NCBI GenBank assembly: GCA_029844215.1 | Contig: CM056725.1 | Span: 32,332,485-32,396,484 of the forward strand | Direction of reading: 5' to 3' | Source: Przewalskia tangutica | Taxonomy: Eukaryota > Streptophyta > Magnoliopsida > Solanales > Solanaceae | Length of the DNA stretch: 64,000 bases | Shown here: piece after piece, positions 33,373-44,958 of the stretch | Numbering within the stretch: position 1 is the first letter of the stretch | Layout: the number at the start of each line of letters is the position of its first letter | Translations under genes and position numbers: made by a program | Notes under the pieces: model-generated | What the model was told of the DNA's origin: nothing | The model's input: only the letters and a program-made list of their open reading frames with translations | Databases searched by the model: none

Positions 33373-35747
33373 AACTCAAAGTACTTTCATTTTATGCCAA
33401 GGTCCGGGTTTTTAACCCCAAAGTACTACATACGTTAAGTTCTTTTAAAAGAGATCCATTACTTATAAAAGTCACCCGATACGTAGTATTAGAATGACCA
33501 ACCCACATTCCTTTTCAAAATCAAGTAACAACATTCTTTTCTTAAGTTCCAGTTTGCCTAGTTTCAATTACTCAAGCTTCTCATTTTCAAATGGTTTCAT
33601 AGTTCCCAAACTTAATCACTTGATTCCTTTTTAGAACAATTGAGTAACATATGTCATATATGTGAGTAGTTTATTCTTGTTTATAACGATTTTATTACAG
33701 CAGCCATGATCTAGAAAATGTAATATCATTTTGTCTCATCTTAGCTATGCAGATGGAGGTTTCTACCGGGTTTTAATACAACACATCATTATTCAATACA
33801 TTTTCCTTTATTAACGCCGCAGTTGGTGCTGCCGATACACATTCGATTTCCAAATCAAGAAACATTATTCCTTTAAAAACCAAGTACTCATTACTCACGA
33901 ATGAGGTTTCACATAACATCCACATTAAAACAAATAAGTTAAGTCTCTTATCTTCTAAGATCAAGTCTCTTAACTTCTAACATCGTGAAACCATTTTCAC
34001 TACATAAGGTCGTTATAACTAACTTCCCATAAAGCTATTATAACACCCTATGTTTTAAACCAACCAAATCACTTAGCACGTATGACGTCACCGCACTACA
34101 TAGTTCACACATATCATGCTAGAAGAGATAGGAAGAGGTTCACATACCTCGCGACGAGTATCGACAATAAGCAAAATGCTCCAAGTACTACAACCTTGCT
34201 AGCCCTTTCTTTCCACTCTCAAGTAGAATACGCTACTCATAGTACTTTCACCTAAAAAGGTCACAAACGTCTATTAACTTCAAAACACAAGGTTCCATTT
34301 CTACGTAAAATTCGCAGACTTCCCTCAACACACAGCGTAAATCGCCTCCTCTATCGAGGCCGGCTACCCAGCCCACCAGGGGGGGGTTTACACGGCTAAC
34401 CGGACGTGTACCATTCTCATCGCACAATAATGCTACACAAGTCATCAGAATATGCCCCATGTAATTACTGATTCTTCTATATATAGTATACCTCAACTAT
34501 ATATTCCAACAAACATGTAATTTCCAATTACAATAGAGGACAAGATAATTACCTCGATAAGCCCAAAATTATCCAAGTTATAATGTCGATCCTGAGCAAG
34601 GTTTAGCTCCTACTCCGTGCGCTCCAATCCGCTCCAAACAACCCTTAGAAGTTCTAACCAACTTCTACTCAAATACTTCAACCAACTATGAAGATTTCCT
34701 TAGGGTTTCGGTTTGAGACTAAAAGGACAAAAGGTAGTATTTCCGGACTCTACGTATAGAGGTATCTTTGGAATACTACAAGGTACAAGGCTAAGGTATT
34801 TTGGGCATTATAACAATACTAGGAGAAGTATTTCAATACCACGAGGAGGGTATTATACGAAACAACCTAGGCTAGTGGGTACCCCACGGCTAGCACCACA
34901 AAGGGGGGGGGGGAACCCTTCTCGGCCAAAGGCCACAAGGAGGAGGGAGGGAGAGAGGCTTAGGACGAGAGCTACTAGAGGGAGGGGAGGGATTTCAAGA
35001 CTTAGACAAAGTGAGGAGTGAATGAATAAGTCTTCACAAGGGAGGGGTATTTATAGCAAAACCAAAGGCCAACCAATGGCCAAGATCAAGCCATGTGCAA
35101 GGCAAGTGTAAGGCCAAGATCAAGCCAAGTGCACCCTAGCCCCTACTCCTTAAAACCCTCACAAATATCTACACAAATATCTAGCACAACTTGCCCCTCC
35201 AAATCGGCCAAGTGCCGCCCCACTTGTTCCATTGTGAGGGTGACACATGTCACCCTCCCGTTGGTCCAAAATGTTTCGCCTCTCGGAAAAATCCGCAAAA
35301 ATACAAAACGACATAGCCGGAATTTGCCCATAGCATTTTTTGTAAAACGTTTGGAAAAAAAACGACTCTAACCGGTGTTGCACAAAGGTAAAATCGCCAG
35401 GGTGCCACGGGGTGACACGTGTCGCCCGATTCGCCTGAATATTTCGTCTTAGAAAATATCCAAAATACCGAAATCTCAAAACAAAGCGGCCCTACAAAAT
35501 CAGAATTTCTCCGTGGGCCCCACGTGACCATTTCCGAAAATAAAATCTCAAAATTCTAATATAATCTATGAAGTCCAAATACCAAATCTGGGAATCCAAT
35601 TCCCATTAACGAACCTTTTTCTTCACAAATAACCGGAAACTTTTCCGTCGAAAACTCACATCTTTCTTTCTTTTCAAAATTTTCTGCCGTACTCTCGTAC
35701 GTACGTCCTCACATACATACCCTGCAACTACGGGGTATAACAATCCT

Positions 35748-37301
35748 ACTCACATATAAGGCTTATGTTTCTCAGATAGTTTAAAAGAGAATTATATTCT
35801 TAAATGAATAAGACTATGAACTACGAAACCTTTCTAAAGTAAGAAACGTGAACATTTGAAATTAGGCAAACTTGGACGTTTGAGAAATAATGTTGTTACT
35901 TGATTTTACAAAGAGAAGTGTTTTGCTTTACTTCAAAAGATAATCACTCTAGTTTTCATATACTACGGGTATTGTGTGACTTTTGTAAACGTAACGTATC
36001 TTTTAAAAGATAATGTATGAAGTACTTTGAGAATAGATACCCGATCTTGTTAATCATACAATAGAATGTACCTTGTGTGTATAACTGGATTGTGTTGGTT
36101 TGTGATAGCCTTGTAATACCTTCGTGTTGATTTGATAAGTAATCATATTAGGATCTACGTGAGTTAGTATTCGTGATGTTTGTGTAAAGGGATTTTCCTC
36201 GATTGCTTATGATGTTTAAACGATAAACCGTTATGTTGGTATTATACCACTCACCGTGTTTCCGGTTAAGCCTCCCGATGCGGGTAGACTTCGGTGATGC
36301 AGGACCATGATTCGAGAATACCTACGCGGGTCTGGGGACTATGCGAGCTACGAGAGTTCCGTGTTAGTGCGCGCCTTTATGGTCATGCGGTCTATGTGGC
36401 CATGCGATCGCGAGTCGGGGCGACGCCGGAGTAGCTACCGATGCGGGTTATACCTCATGCGGGCCTATGAGATTGGCCTATGCGCGAGTGCGGGAGTTCG
36501 AGGCTAGACGCCGCATTTGATATTTCGGGCGAGTGACCAGCTTTGATCATGTAGTGCTAGACAGATATCATGATTGCCATTTGACCTTGTTAGTCGTAGG
36601 TGTTAGTAGTCGGCTATGCCTTCGCATTTACCCCTGCACTATTTTATTTGGGCACAGTGGGACTGTTGTTCATGTGTGTTCCTTGGTGCTTTTCTATCAT
36701 CGATTGCCGGTGAGGAAGGTATTCCACGCATGATTGATGTTGTGGGCGTGAGACCCATATTTATGTATTTGAGTGATGACTTGAGGCGTGAGTCACGACT
36801 TGATATGACCGCTATTTATTGTGAATCGTAGTTTGGTTATCATACATGTCTCTCGCTTTATATAGACTACTATGATTTCATTTACTGATTTTCATTCGCA
36901 TACTGCACTGTTATCGACCTCCTGGGGCCGCGTTCATGCCGCAGTAAAGGTACACCGCCGTTGATCCTCGCTCTTAGGGTCACGTCAGCGTTGGGAAAGC
37001 TCCGTTCTCTGAGGCTTATCTTGGTATAGTCCCCGTTGTAGGTATTTACATTCGTGGTATGGCGGCCCACCCGCCATTGTTGTCGTATCTTTTCTTGAGG
37101 TCTGTAATCTTGTTGTGGTTTGTAAAAAGGATTAAACTGCTCATTTGTAAGAGTTGTTATTTATATATGCCGAAAGGCAAGTTTTCCTCAAATTACTTTG
37201 TACTTCATTTGTTTCATGTATGTGTATTATGTTCCACTGATTACTGATGTTGTATCACTAGGGTGCCCGGGTAAGACGATCACGCCCAGTTCGTCGTGAC
37301 A
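35748..37301 (+). repeat. B 5' LTR, remainder
   Basis: Continues the B LTR from the S1 insertion to GTCGTCGTGACA at 37301. It holds an array with ATGCGGG and CCTATGAGATTGGCC (about 36280-36520) and the hairpin module (36927-37017). Confidence 0.9.
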
Positions 37302-37499
37302 AAAGTGGTATCGAGCGATTAATCCTCGGAAAGTGTCTATAGACCGTATCGAGAGAGTCTTGATTATCTGTGTTGTGCACCACACCAATAATCGTGAGGC
37401 TATAGGTATTTAGGATTGGTTTCTATTCTTCTCACTCGAGATCGTGCCTTAGAGCCGTGTTGTTAGTTGGACCTCCGACGAAATTATTTCCTTATCGTT
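37302..37499 (+). promoter_or_regulatory. B leader: PBS and stem-loop
   Basis: PBS-like TGGTATCGAGC at 37306-37316. Stem-loop at 37362-37393 with a GTGCAC loop and CACACC on the 3' arm. gag ATG at 37500. Confidence 0.75.
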
Positions 37500-38175
37500 A
37501 TGCCTCCGCGCAGGCAACCCGCCCGGAGGGCAAGGCGCGAGGAGGCTGCGAGTTGAGTTCAGAGGGTGGCGAGGGCACAGGCCAAATCATTACCTAGGAT
37601 AGTGCTTCATTCGGGGAGTTCTGCGACGTCACTAGCCCCAGCAGAGTTTTAGCACGGCGGCGGCAGTTCCTACTGCGGCCACGATGTTTGGACCTCTTTC
37701 GCCCGCGACCGAAGCGATGAGTATAGAGTATACCGATGTATCGCGAGTCTTGATGACTATCTAAGAGAGGTTGTGCAAGAGTAATTCTTGATTAGGCTTG
37801 AGCATGGCACGTGCGGGCTTTGCGCGGCGAGCGAGACGTGTAGAGATCGACGGGTTAACGGGCGATGAGAAGAGGCCGCGAGCAAGGTCCTTTGGTAACT
37901 TTCGAGGCGAGTCGCCTCACCAGCAGATTAGATTTGCACATCCACCAGTGCAGAGAGGTCCCCCACGGGGTTCAGGACGTTCGGGGTATGCAGGAGTTGG
38001 TCAGAGCTCCAGAGCTTCCGCTCACAACACACGGGGTTCCGGCCATCCGGATTCAGTTTTTCGGTGTTCACGGTGGCGGCGTCATCTCAGGGAATTTCGT
38101 CTTTTAGTTGGTACTTGTTGTACCTATGACCGTCAGGGTCTGATGTCGAAAGAGTGTCGTTGCGGGAGGACGTAG
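37500..38175 (+). pseudogene. gag: B gag relic
   Basis: Starts ATGCCTCCGCGCAGGCAACC. A large internal part (most of the capsid core) is missing compared with A2: the sequence passes from the Pro-rich linker near 37700 to VSRVLMTI-like sequence matching the end of the capsid core. The linker (RSFGNFRGESPHQQ) and the zinc-knuckle segment (about 38060-38160) follow, but the knuckles are damaged: one Cys is now Trp and the CCHC reads CCTYDRQGLMSKEC. Not functional as nucleocapsid. Confidence 0.75.
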
Positions 38176-38815
38176 CCTTCAGGATCGGTGGGTAGTTTGT
38201 CATCTTCCTAGCTGCGCTACAGGCGGTTTGATTAGAACGACTAAGGGGAGTGAAGCAGTAGATATAGATATATCTTTAACCCCCTAGAGTTTTGTTTATG
38301 TGATAAGGTGAGTATACCTTAAGTGCTATGTTCTGATAGCAGTGTGTTAGTTGTGATTAGAAATCATGGTGGGTTAACCGAGTAAGATTTTGGGGGATAG
38401 AGAAGGTGTGAGCCTTAGAGTTTTATACGTAGAGACCTTAGAGGTAAGGCCATCTCGAGTAAAAGATGTATTGTTTATGTTTGACCCTTATAGGAGTGCA
38501 TAGTGCACGTGAGTTATGTTTGTGGGATTAGTCCCTGAGTAGTGTGGAAGGAAAGAGGGTAGTTGAGCTAAGAAGACCGCTAGGTTTTCGTAACGTGATT
38601 AGTGAGATTGTTCCGGTTCGGGGAGCTAGTATGGTGCGCGTTGCCGGGTCGGGTTGAGGCCACGTTGCGGGTCAACCCGCGGCCTATTTGGTGGTGGGGT
38701 CAGTTTGTGGTGGTCCCGCCTTGTGATAGGGTCACGAGGGTGTTAGGCGAGTTTAGTTAACCAACGACGTCTGCGTGGATCGATTCGACCGAGAGTCGGG
38801 CCGGCGAGGTCACCG
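38176..38815 (+). repeat. B post-gag region with conserved island
   Basis: No ORF of note. The island copy is at 38400-38815 (GAGCCTTAGAGTTTTATACG start, GGGTCACGAGGGTGTTAGG near the end), closely matching A2 and A3. Confidence 0.7.
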
Positions 38816-39300
38816 TCTTGTCTCCTAGCAAAGACCGTTTACTCGGCAGGAGGTTATGCGAGATGATATATCGAAAGGTTGTAAGGTCGCACGAGGTGCC
38901 TACCTTCACCTTATGGCGCATGGAGCCTGTGTCATACTGCTTTCTTTTACGGAGGTTTTACGAGCAAGGTTAGAAACTCAAGTAAGTCTCGAATCACATT
39001 CGCCTCGGGCGGTGTTTGGATTTCGAGGATAGTTGCGAGAATTGTTGTCTCTGTTGAAGGAGTGTTTAAGCTACCATTTCGGTGTTCGGATGTCGCCTTA
39101 TGAATCCGTAGGGGCGGATGTGTGAGTCGCGGTCGATTGGTTCGATGTTGGCGTGATTCGATAGTTGGTTGAGCTTGTTCCACAGATCGTGGATAGAGTA
39201 AAGCTTGTCTAGAAGAGGTTACGCGGCTCGGAGAAATCGATGCGAATAATCGGCGACGACGCCAGAGTTCAGCCGATGGCCTTCTTGAAAATACCACCCG
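38816..39300 (+). pseudogene. B integrase relic
   Basis: Aligned with the A2 relic. TVYSAGGYAR-like sequence near 38840, GTHEVPTF-like, then SYHFGVRMSPYESV (about 39068-39108) and residues matching the integrase C-terminal helix up to PMAFLKIPPG near 39300. Many frame breaks. The following 39300-39920 has no recognisable coding content apart from the 3' border motifs. Confidence 0.7.
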
Positions 39301-39898
39301 GGTTGGGTGTGACGAGTTTTGGAATACAGAGGAACTTAGCCCGAGTTACTTGGGCCTTTGAGTTCATGTGAAGAATAGGCCAGTTGCCTATATGTTAGCA
39401 TTTGCCGTCCGACTTAGGAGGCGGTCGTCGATGCTCGTGTTATTTTCGAGAAGGAAATCGGAGATCCATCCATAGTATTCCCAGCTAATGATGACCAAGT
39501 TGAAGATGATAACCCAGAGTTTTGGAGACTGAAGCGGTATCAGAAATGTGGTAAGAGTTCGAGTGTAAGACAGCATCAGGGATCGCATGTAGTCCGGTAA
39601 CATTTGTTGGGTCGCCGGAGTGACACTAGAACCTCGCGGCAAAGTGACAAAAGTGGTATCGGAAGAAGCGAGCATGTATGGCGAGCATAGATGTGACCAT
39701 TTCTTTTGTTTGGAAAAAAGTGTGGAGGAAGTATATTTTAGACCCCGGAGAGAGGTGTTTGTGGTGATGTTAGAGGTGATTCCTCGTGGACTTGGATGTA
39801 AGTATTTTTGCGATTGTTTCGTGGCCATTGTGGCGGATTGTTTCGTAAGTATGGTAGTGAAGACTATCTTGACGCACGCTTGTTTTGAGACTTAGAAG

Positions 39899-39929
39899 GA
39901 ACATTCGACGAATGTTTCTAAGAGGAGAA
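39899..39929 (+). promoter_or_regulatory. B stem-loop plus polypurine tract
   Basis: GAACATTCG / CGAATGTTTC with no spare loop bases, then AAGAGGAGAA directly before TGTTATACC at 39930. Confidence 0.85.
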
Positions 39930-42900
39930 TGTTATACCGTATTTCCGAGTATGTACGTGGGGCGACGTAGAAAATTTGAACTTGAGAAAGTGGCTTGGCC
40001 GAAATTTATTTGTGCACAACACCGGTTAGAGTCGTTTTCGGCGAAACGCTTTCCTGACTTTCGTAGGGAATTTCCGGCTATGTCATTTTTAATTTGTGCG
40101 GATTTTTCCGAGAGACGAAATATTTTAGACCAACAAGAGGGCGCCACTTGGCACCCTCTCATTGGAGCACGTTGTGGGCGGTTCAAAGTGGACGAATTGG
40201 CCTTGTTTGGTCAAGGGTTGGTAGGATATTTTTGTGGTAGATGGATAAGGTGCACTTGGCAAGATCTTGCCCTACACTTGCTATGCACTTGGCATGATCT
40301 TGGCCATTGGTTGGCCTTTGCTAGACCTATAAATACCCCTTTGGATGACTTCTTCATCCATTCCAAATAATTCTAAGTGTTAAATCCCTCCTCTCCCCTC
40401 TTGTTGACTCTCGCCCAAGAGCCCTCTCCCTTTGAAAGGCCCCCTGGCGAGAGCTCTCCCCTCTTGGGTGCTAGCCGTGGGTACCCCTAGCCTAGTTGTT
40501 TCGTATAATACCCCTCTTGGTATAAATACTCTCAAAAGTATTGTTATAATGCCCAAATTACCTTAGTCAGTATACCTTGTAGTATTCTAAGGTTATACTT
40601 ATCTAAAAGCCCGTAAATACTATTATACTTCCTTCCACACAAACCGAAACCCTAAGGAAAATCTCCATGGTTGGTTGGAGTAATAAGTAGAAGTTGGTTA
40701 GAACTTCTAAGGGTTGTTTGAGCGGGTTGGAGCGCACGGAGTAGAGCTAAACCTTGCTCAGGATCGACATTTAAACTCGGATAATTATGGGCTTATCGAG
40801 GTAAATATCTTGTCCTCTATTGTAATTGGAAATTACATGTTGTATGATTATATAGTTGAAGTATACTATATATAGAACGAACGTAGTTATCGGCAATGTC
40901 TTTTGACTTAAGCTGAATAATAAGAAACCTTTTAAAGAAGAGAATCGAATCGTATTTACATAGCGTAGACATGAGACTTGTGTAGCTTTTCGGTGAGGTA
41001 GAATTGTGCACGTCCGGTTTAGACTTATAACCCACCCCCATGGTTGGCTTTGTAGACGGCCCCGATAGAGGAGGAGATTTCTGTTGTTGGGAGAGTCTTT
41101 ACGAATTTTATGTAGAATGTTCTACGTAGGGATCTAAATATTAATAAGCGCCTTGTGGCCTTATATGTTGAGTACTACGTGTGGCGCGATCTACTTGACT
41201 TAAGGAGTAGCCGTCGGTTGGAAGTACTTGAGCGTTTTGCTATTAGTCGATACTCGTCGCGAGGTATGTGAACCTCTTCCTATCTCTTCTAGCATGATAT
41301 GTGTGAACTATGTAGTACGGTGACGTCACGTGTGCTAAATGTATTTGATTGGTTTAAAACATAAAGTGTTATAACGGCTTTATGGGAAGTTGGTTATATG
41401 ACTTTGTGTTGGTAAGAAAATACTTGTGGTTTTAAAAGGTAAGCGATTTGAACTATAAGCGGCTTGTTATGTGTTAATAAAGAACTTGAAGTTTTTCAAA
41501 AGATTTTTGAATCATTTGAAAGAAGAAATAATACTTGGTTTTTGAAAACTTAAGAGTTATACTAGCTTTATGGGAAGTTAGGTATAACGGCTTAAGAATG
41601 TTTCTTGATTTGGAAATCAGAATGTGTATCGACAAACCAGCTGCGCGTTAATAAAAGGAAATATTTTGTGATTAAGTATTATTAAAACCAAGAGAAACTT
41701 CCATCCATAGAAGCTAAGATGAGACAAAATGATATTTCCTAGATCATGCATTCTTTGTAATAAGATTGTTATAAACAAGAATATCCTACTCACATATAAG
41801 GCTTATGTTTCTCGGATAGTTTAAAGAGAATTATATTCTTAAATGAATAAGACTATGAACTGAAACCTTTCTAAAGTAAGAAACGTGAACATTTGAAATT
41901 AGGCAAACTTGGGCGTTTGAGAAATAATGTTGTTACTTGATTTTACAAAGAGAAGTGTTTTGCTTTACTTCAAAGATAATCACTCTAGTTTTCATATACT
42001 ACGGGTATTGTGTGACTTTTGTAAGCGTAACGTATCTTTTAAAGATAATGTATGAAGTACTTTGAGAATAGATACCGATCTTGTTAATCATACAATAGAA
42101 TGTACCTTGTGTGTATAAGCTGGATTGTGTTGGTTTGTGATAGCCTTGTAATACCTTCGTGTTGATTTGATAAGTAATCATATTAGGATGCTACGTGAGT
42201 TAGTATTCGTGATGTTTGTGTAAAGGGATTTTCCTTGATTGTGCTTATGATGTTTAAACGATAAACCGTTATGTTGGTATTATACCACTCACCGTGTTTA
42301 GGGGTTAAGCGCCCTCCGATGCGGGGTAGACTCGAGCGATGCAGGACCGTGATTCGAGAATACCTCATGCGGGTCACGGGGGCCTATGCGAGCTACGAGA
42401 GTTCGAGTTAGTGTGCGGCCTTTATGGTCATGCGGTGCATGTGGCATGCGATGCGAGTCGGGGCGATCTTGGGAGTAGCTACCCTCGATGCGGGGTTATA
42501 CCTCATGCGGGCCTATGAGATTGGCCTATCGCGAGCTGCGGGAGTTCGAGGCTAGACTCGCACATTTGATATTACGGCCGAGTGACCGGCTTTGATCATG
42601 TGGCCGGCCTGAAGCGGATATCATGATTCGATTTACGACCTTGTTAAACCGTAGGTGTTAGTAGTCGGCTATGCCTTCGTGCCTACTGTCTTTGTTTTAT
42701 TTGGTCACAGTTGGGACCTGTTGTTATTGTGTGTTCCTTGGTGCTTTTGTATCATTGTCTGCCGGCATTGAGGAAGGTATTCCACGGGCATGATTGATGT
42801 TGTGTGCGTGAGACCCATATTTATTTATTTGAGTGATGACTTCGGCGTGAGTCACGACTTGATATATTTGCTTATTTATTGTAGCGTAGTTTGGTTATCA

Positions 42901-43386
42901 TACATGTCTCTGCTTTATATAGACTACTATGATTTCATTTCTGATATTTTCGATTCGCATACTCGGTACTTTGTTATCGACCTCCTTGGGCTGCGTTCAA
43001 TCTGCGAGTAAAGTACACGATCGTTGATCCTCGCTCTTAGGAGTCACGATTCGGCGTTTGGGAAAGCTCCGTTCTCGAGGCTTATCTTGGTATAGTCCCT
43101 GTCGTTGTAGGTATTTACATTCGGGGTATGGCGGGGCCCGATCCGCCATTGTTGTCGTATCTTTTCTTAGAAGTGCATGTAATCTTGTTGTGGCGGGGTT
43201 TGTAAAAGGATTAAACTGTTCATTTGTAAGAGTTGTTATTTATATATCGAAAGGCAAGTTTTCCCTCAAATTCTTGTTTTGTACTTCATTTGTTTCATGT
43301 ATGTGTATTATGTTCCGTGATTACTCGATGTTGTATCACTAGGGTGCAGGGGTAAGGCACGATCCGCAGGCGAGTTGGTCGTGGCA
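39930..43386 (+). repeat. B 3' LTR
   Basis: Starts TGTTATACCGTATTTCC and ends GGTCGTGGCA (a G for A in the usual GTCGTGACA). Palindrome at 40137-40158, TATAAATA at 40328-40335, array of ATGCGGG units at about 42300-42560, hairpin module at about 42985-43082. Followed by the TSD GTTTC. Confidence 0.9.
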
Positions 43387-43391
43387 GTTTC

Positions 43392-43662
43392 CACGAGTTG
43401 TAGGTTCTTGTACATTCGGGGTATGGCGGGCCCCTGTCGCCATTGTTGTTACATTCTTAGAAGTGCATGTAATCTTGTTGTGGCGGGGGTTTGTAAAAGG
43501 GTGTAATCGTTCAAGTTTTTATATATATATGCCGAAAACCTTTTCTCGAATAAACTGTTTCTCACTTCATATTGTTCATGTCTTGTTTTATATTCCGCCG
43601 TTACTCGATGTATGTCTACTTGGGTGCGGGTAAGGCACGATCACGGCGGGTTGGTCGTGACA
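43392..43662 (+). repeat. A3 5' LTR, terminal part
   Basis: Resumes the A3 LTR after B (CACGAGTTGTAGGTTCTTG) and ends GGTCGTGACA at 43662. It matches the last part of the A2 5' LTR (23515-23795). Confidence 0.9.
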
Positions 43663-43862
43663 AAAGTGGTATCGAGCGATTAATCCTCGGAAAGTGTCTA
43701 CAGACCGTGTACAGTAAAGTCTTGATTATCGATGTGGTGTGCACCATCTATAATCGAGAGGCCGCATGACATTTAGGATTAGTTTCCATTCTTCTCATTC
43801 CGAGATCGTGCCTTAGAAACGTATTATAAGTTGGACCCCTCGGCGTATTTCGTTTTACGATT
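43663..43862 (+). promoter_or_regulatory. A3 leader: PBS and stem-loop
   Basis: PBS-like TGGTATCGAGC at 43667-43677. The stem-loop at 43724-43755 is a slightly damaged form of the GTGCAC structure. gag ATG at 43863. Confidence 0.7.
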
Positions 43863-44958
43863 ATGCCTCGCGCAAGGCAACCGGGCCCAGAAGGGCAAAG
43901 CGTAGGAGGCGCTAGTAGGATCTGAGAGAGTATGAGCGCGAGCGGTCTTTACTCGAGATAGTGCTTGAGACGGCGAGTTTTGCGCGCCGCGGCCAGCAGA
44001 GTTTAGAGCGCAGCGGTGGGCTGCTGAGACCACGATACACGAGCCTCGGTCCACGGCTGGAGCAGAGGAGTTGGGTACAAAGAGATGGCGATTCTTGGCG
44101 GTCGTGGCGAACATGAGGATAAGTGGATCGCGGCGATTCGATTCGATAGTACCATGGTTCACCCGAGATCGGATAGTTTGAGGCTACGGGACTTTACGAG
44201 TTGTAGCGCGAGTTCTACGGGTCGAGGCACGAGGATGATCCGCAGGAGTTCATCCGACGATTCTGACGGATCGCGAGTGATCAAGCGGAGACCGAGTCGG
44301 TGGTCTTAGGTTCGCATCGTTGCGTGATCTGCGATCGATGGTTTGATTCGTGGGAGCTATCCCGGGAGAGTATCTGATTCGGTAGTATGGGGCGAGTTCT
44401 CGAGGCATTTCTTGCACATTTCTTGCCTCGCAGATGAGAAGGGCTCGGGCGACAAATTTTTAGCGTTGAGCGAGGCCAAGGGCCTACGGTTCGGGACTAC
44501 AATGTGAGTTTGACTCTTTAGATCGATGCGTCCCGCACTAGTAGCCGACATGGAGGACGAGTGCACCGCCACGCCACCGGCTTGACTACTTGGCGAGGCT
44601 TGTTGGTGTAGCTCTTGGCGGGCATGGACATTGCCGCATGCGAGCTTATGCACTTGGATGTGAGGAGCGGATGGGTCGCGGAATGACCAAGATTAGCGAG
44701 AAGAGGCGACAGCAGGTCCTTTGGTAACTTTCGAGCGGACCGCCTCGGCGAGCTAGTTATGTACCTCCGCGATGCAGTGGTCCTCCACAATCTTCGGGCG
44801 TTTGGGGTATTCGGGGCTGGTGAGCTCGTGGCTTGGTTTCTGAGATATACATGGGTTCTAGCAGCCAGATTCATGTCCCCTCGGTGTGCGATGTGGCGCA
44901 CGCCATCGAGAATGTCATCTTTATCGGTGCTTGTTTCACCTGCGGCCGTCAGGGCCAT
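43863..44958 (+). pseudogene. gag: A3 gag, split by S2
   Basis: Starts ATGCCTCGCGCAAGGCAACC. It follows the A2 gag order: basic start, linker, capsid core with LAHFLPRQMR-like sequence around 44405-44445, linker near 44710, zinc knuckles ending at GACFTCGRQGH (about 44930-44958). At the His of the second knuckle it is cut by solo LTR S2. It resumes at 58980 with the sequence for RDCAYRR and ends at a TGA at 59020-59022. Numerous one- and two-base losses against A2 sit at CAG/CTG/CCGG sites. Confidence 0.8.

Larger units (their letters stand above)
32242..35742 (-). mobile_element. S1: solo LTR, minus strand (3501 bp)
   Basis: On the minus strand it starts TGTTATACCCCGTAGTTGC at 35742 and ends GTCGTTACA at 32242. 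It is flanked by ATCCT at 32237-32241 and 35743-35747, a perfect TSD, and the B LTR reads straight through once S1 is removed (compare 41780). There is no internal domain, so it is the product of LTR-LTR recombination. It contains a palindrome at 35236-35257, TATAAATA at 35055-35048 (minus), a three-hairpin module at 32547-32638 and two tandem arrays. Confidence 0.9.
30353..43386 (+). mobile_element. B: non-autonomous element inside A3 5' LTR
   Basis: 5' LTR 30353-32241 plus 35748-37301, interior 37302-39929 (2628 bp), 3' LTR 39930-43386 (3457 bp). The flanking GTTTC at 30348-30352 and 43387-43391 is a perfect 5-bp TSD, and removing B restores a continuous A3 LTR. The first bases of the 5' LTR read ATATACCG where TGTTATACCG is expected. 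The interior has gag, island and an integrase relic but no reverse transcriptase. Confidence 0.9.

Noticed and set aside
34713..35021. 102-residue Arg/Gly-rich ORF
   Set aside because: Lies in the U3/leader part of solo LTR S1 (the antisense side of the C-rich tract after the TATA box); low-complexity, not conserved as protein.
38947..39297. 116-residue minus-strand ORF
   Set aside because: Antisense shadow of the plus-strand integrase relic of B; no own features.
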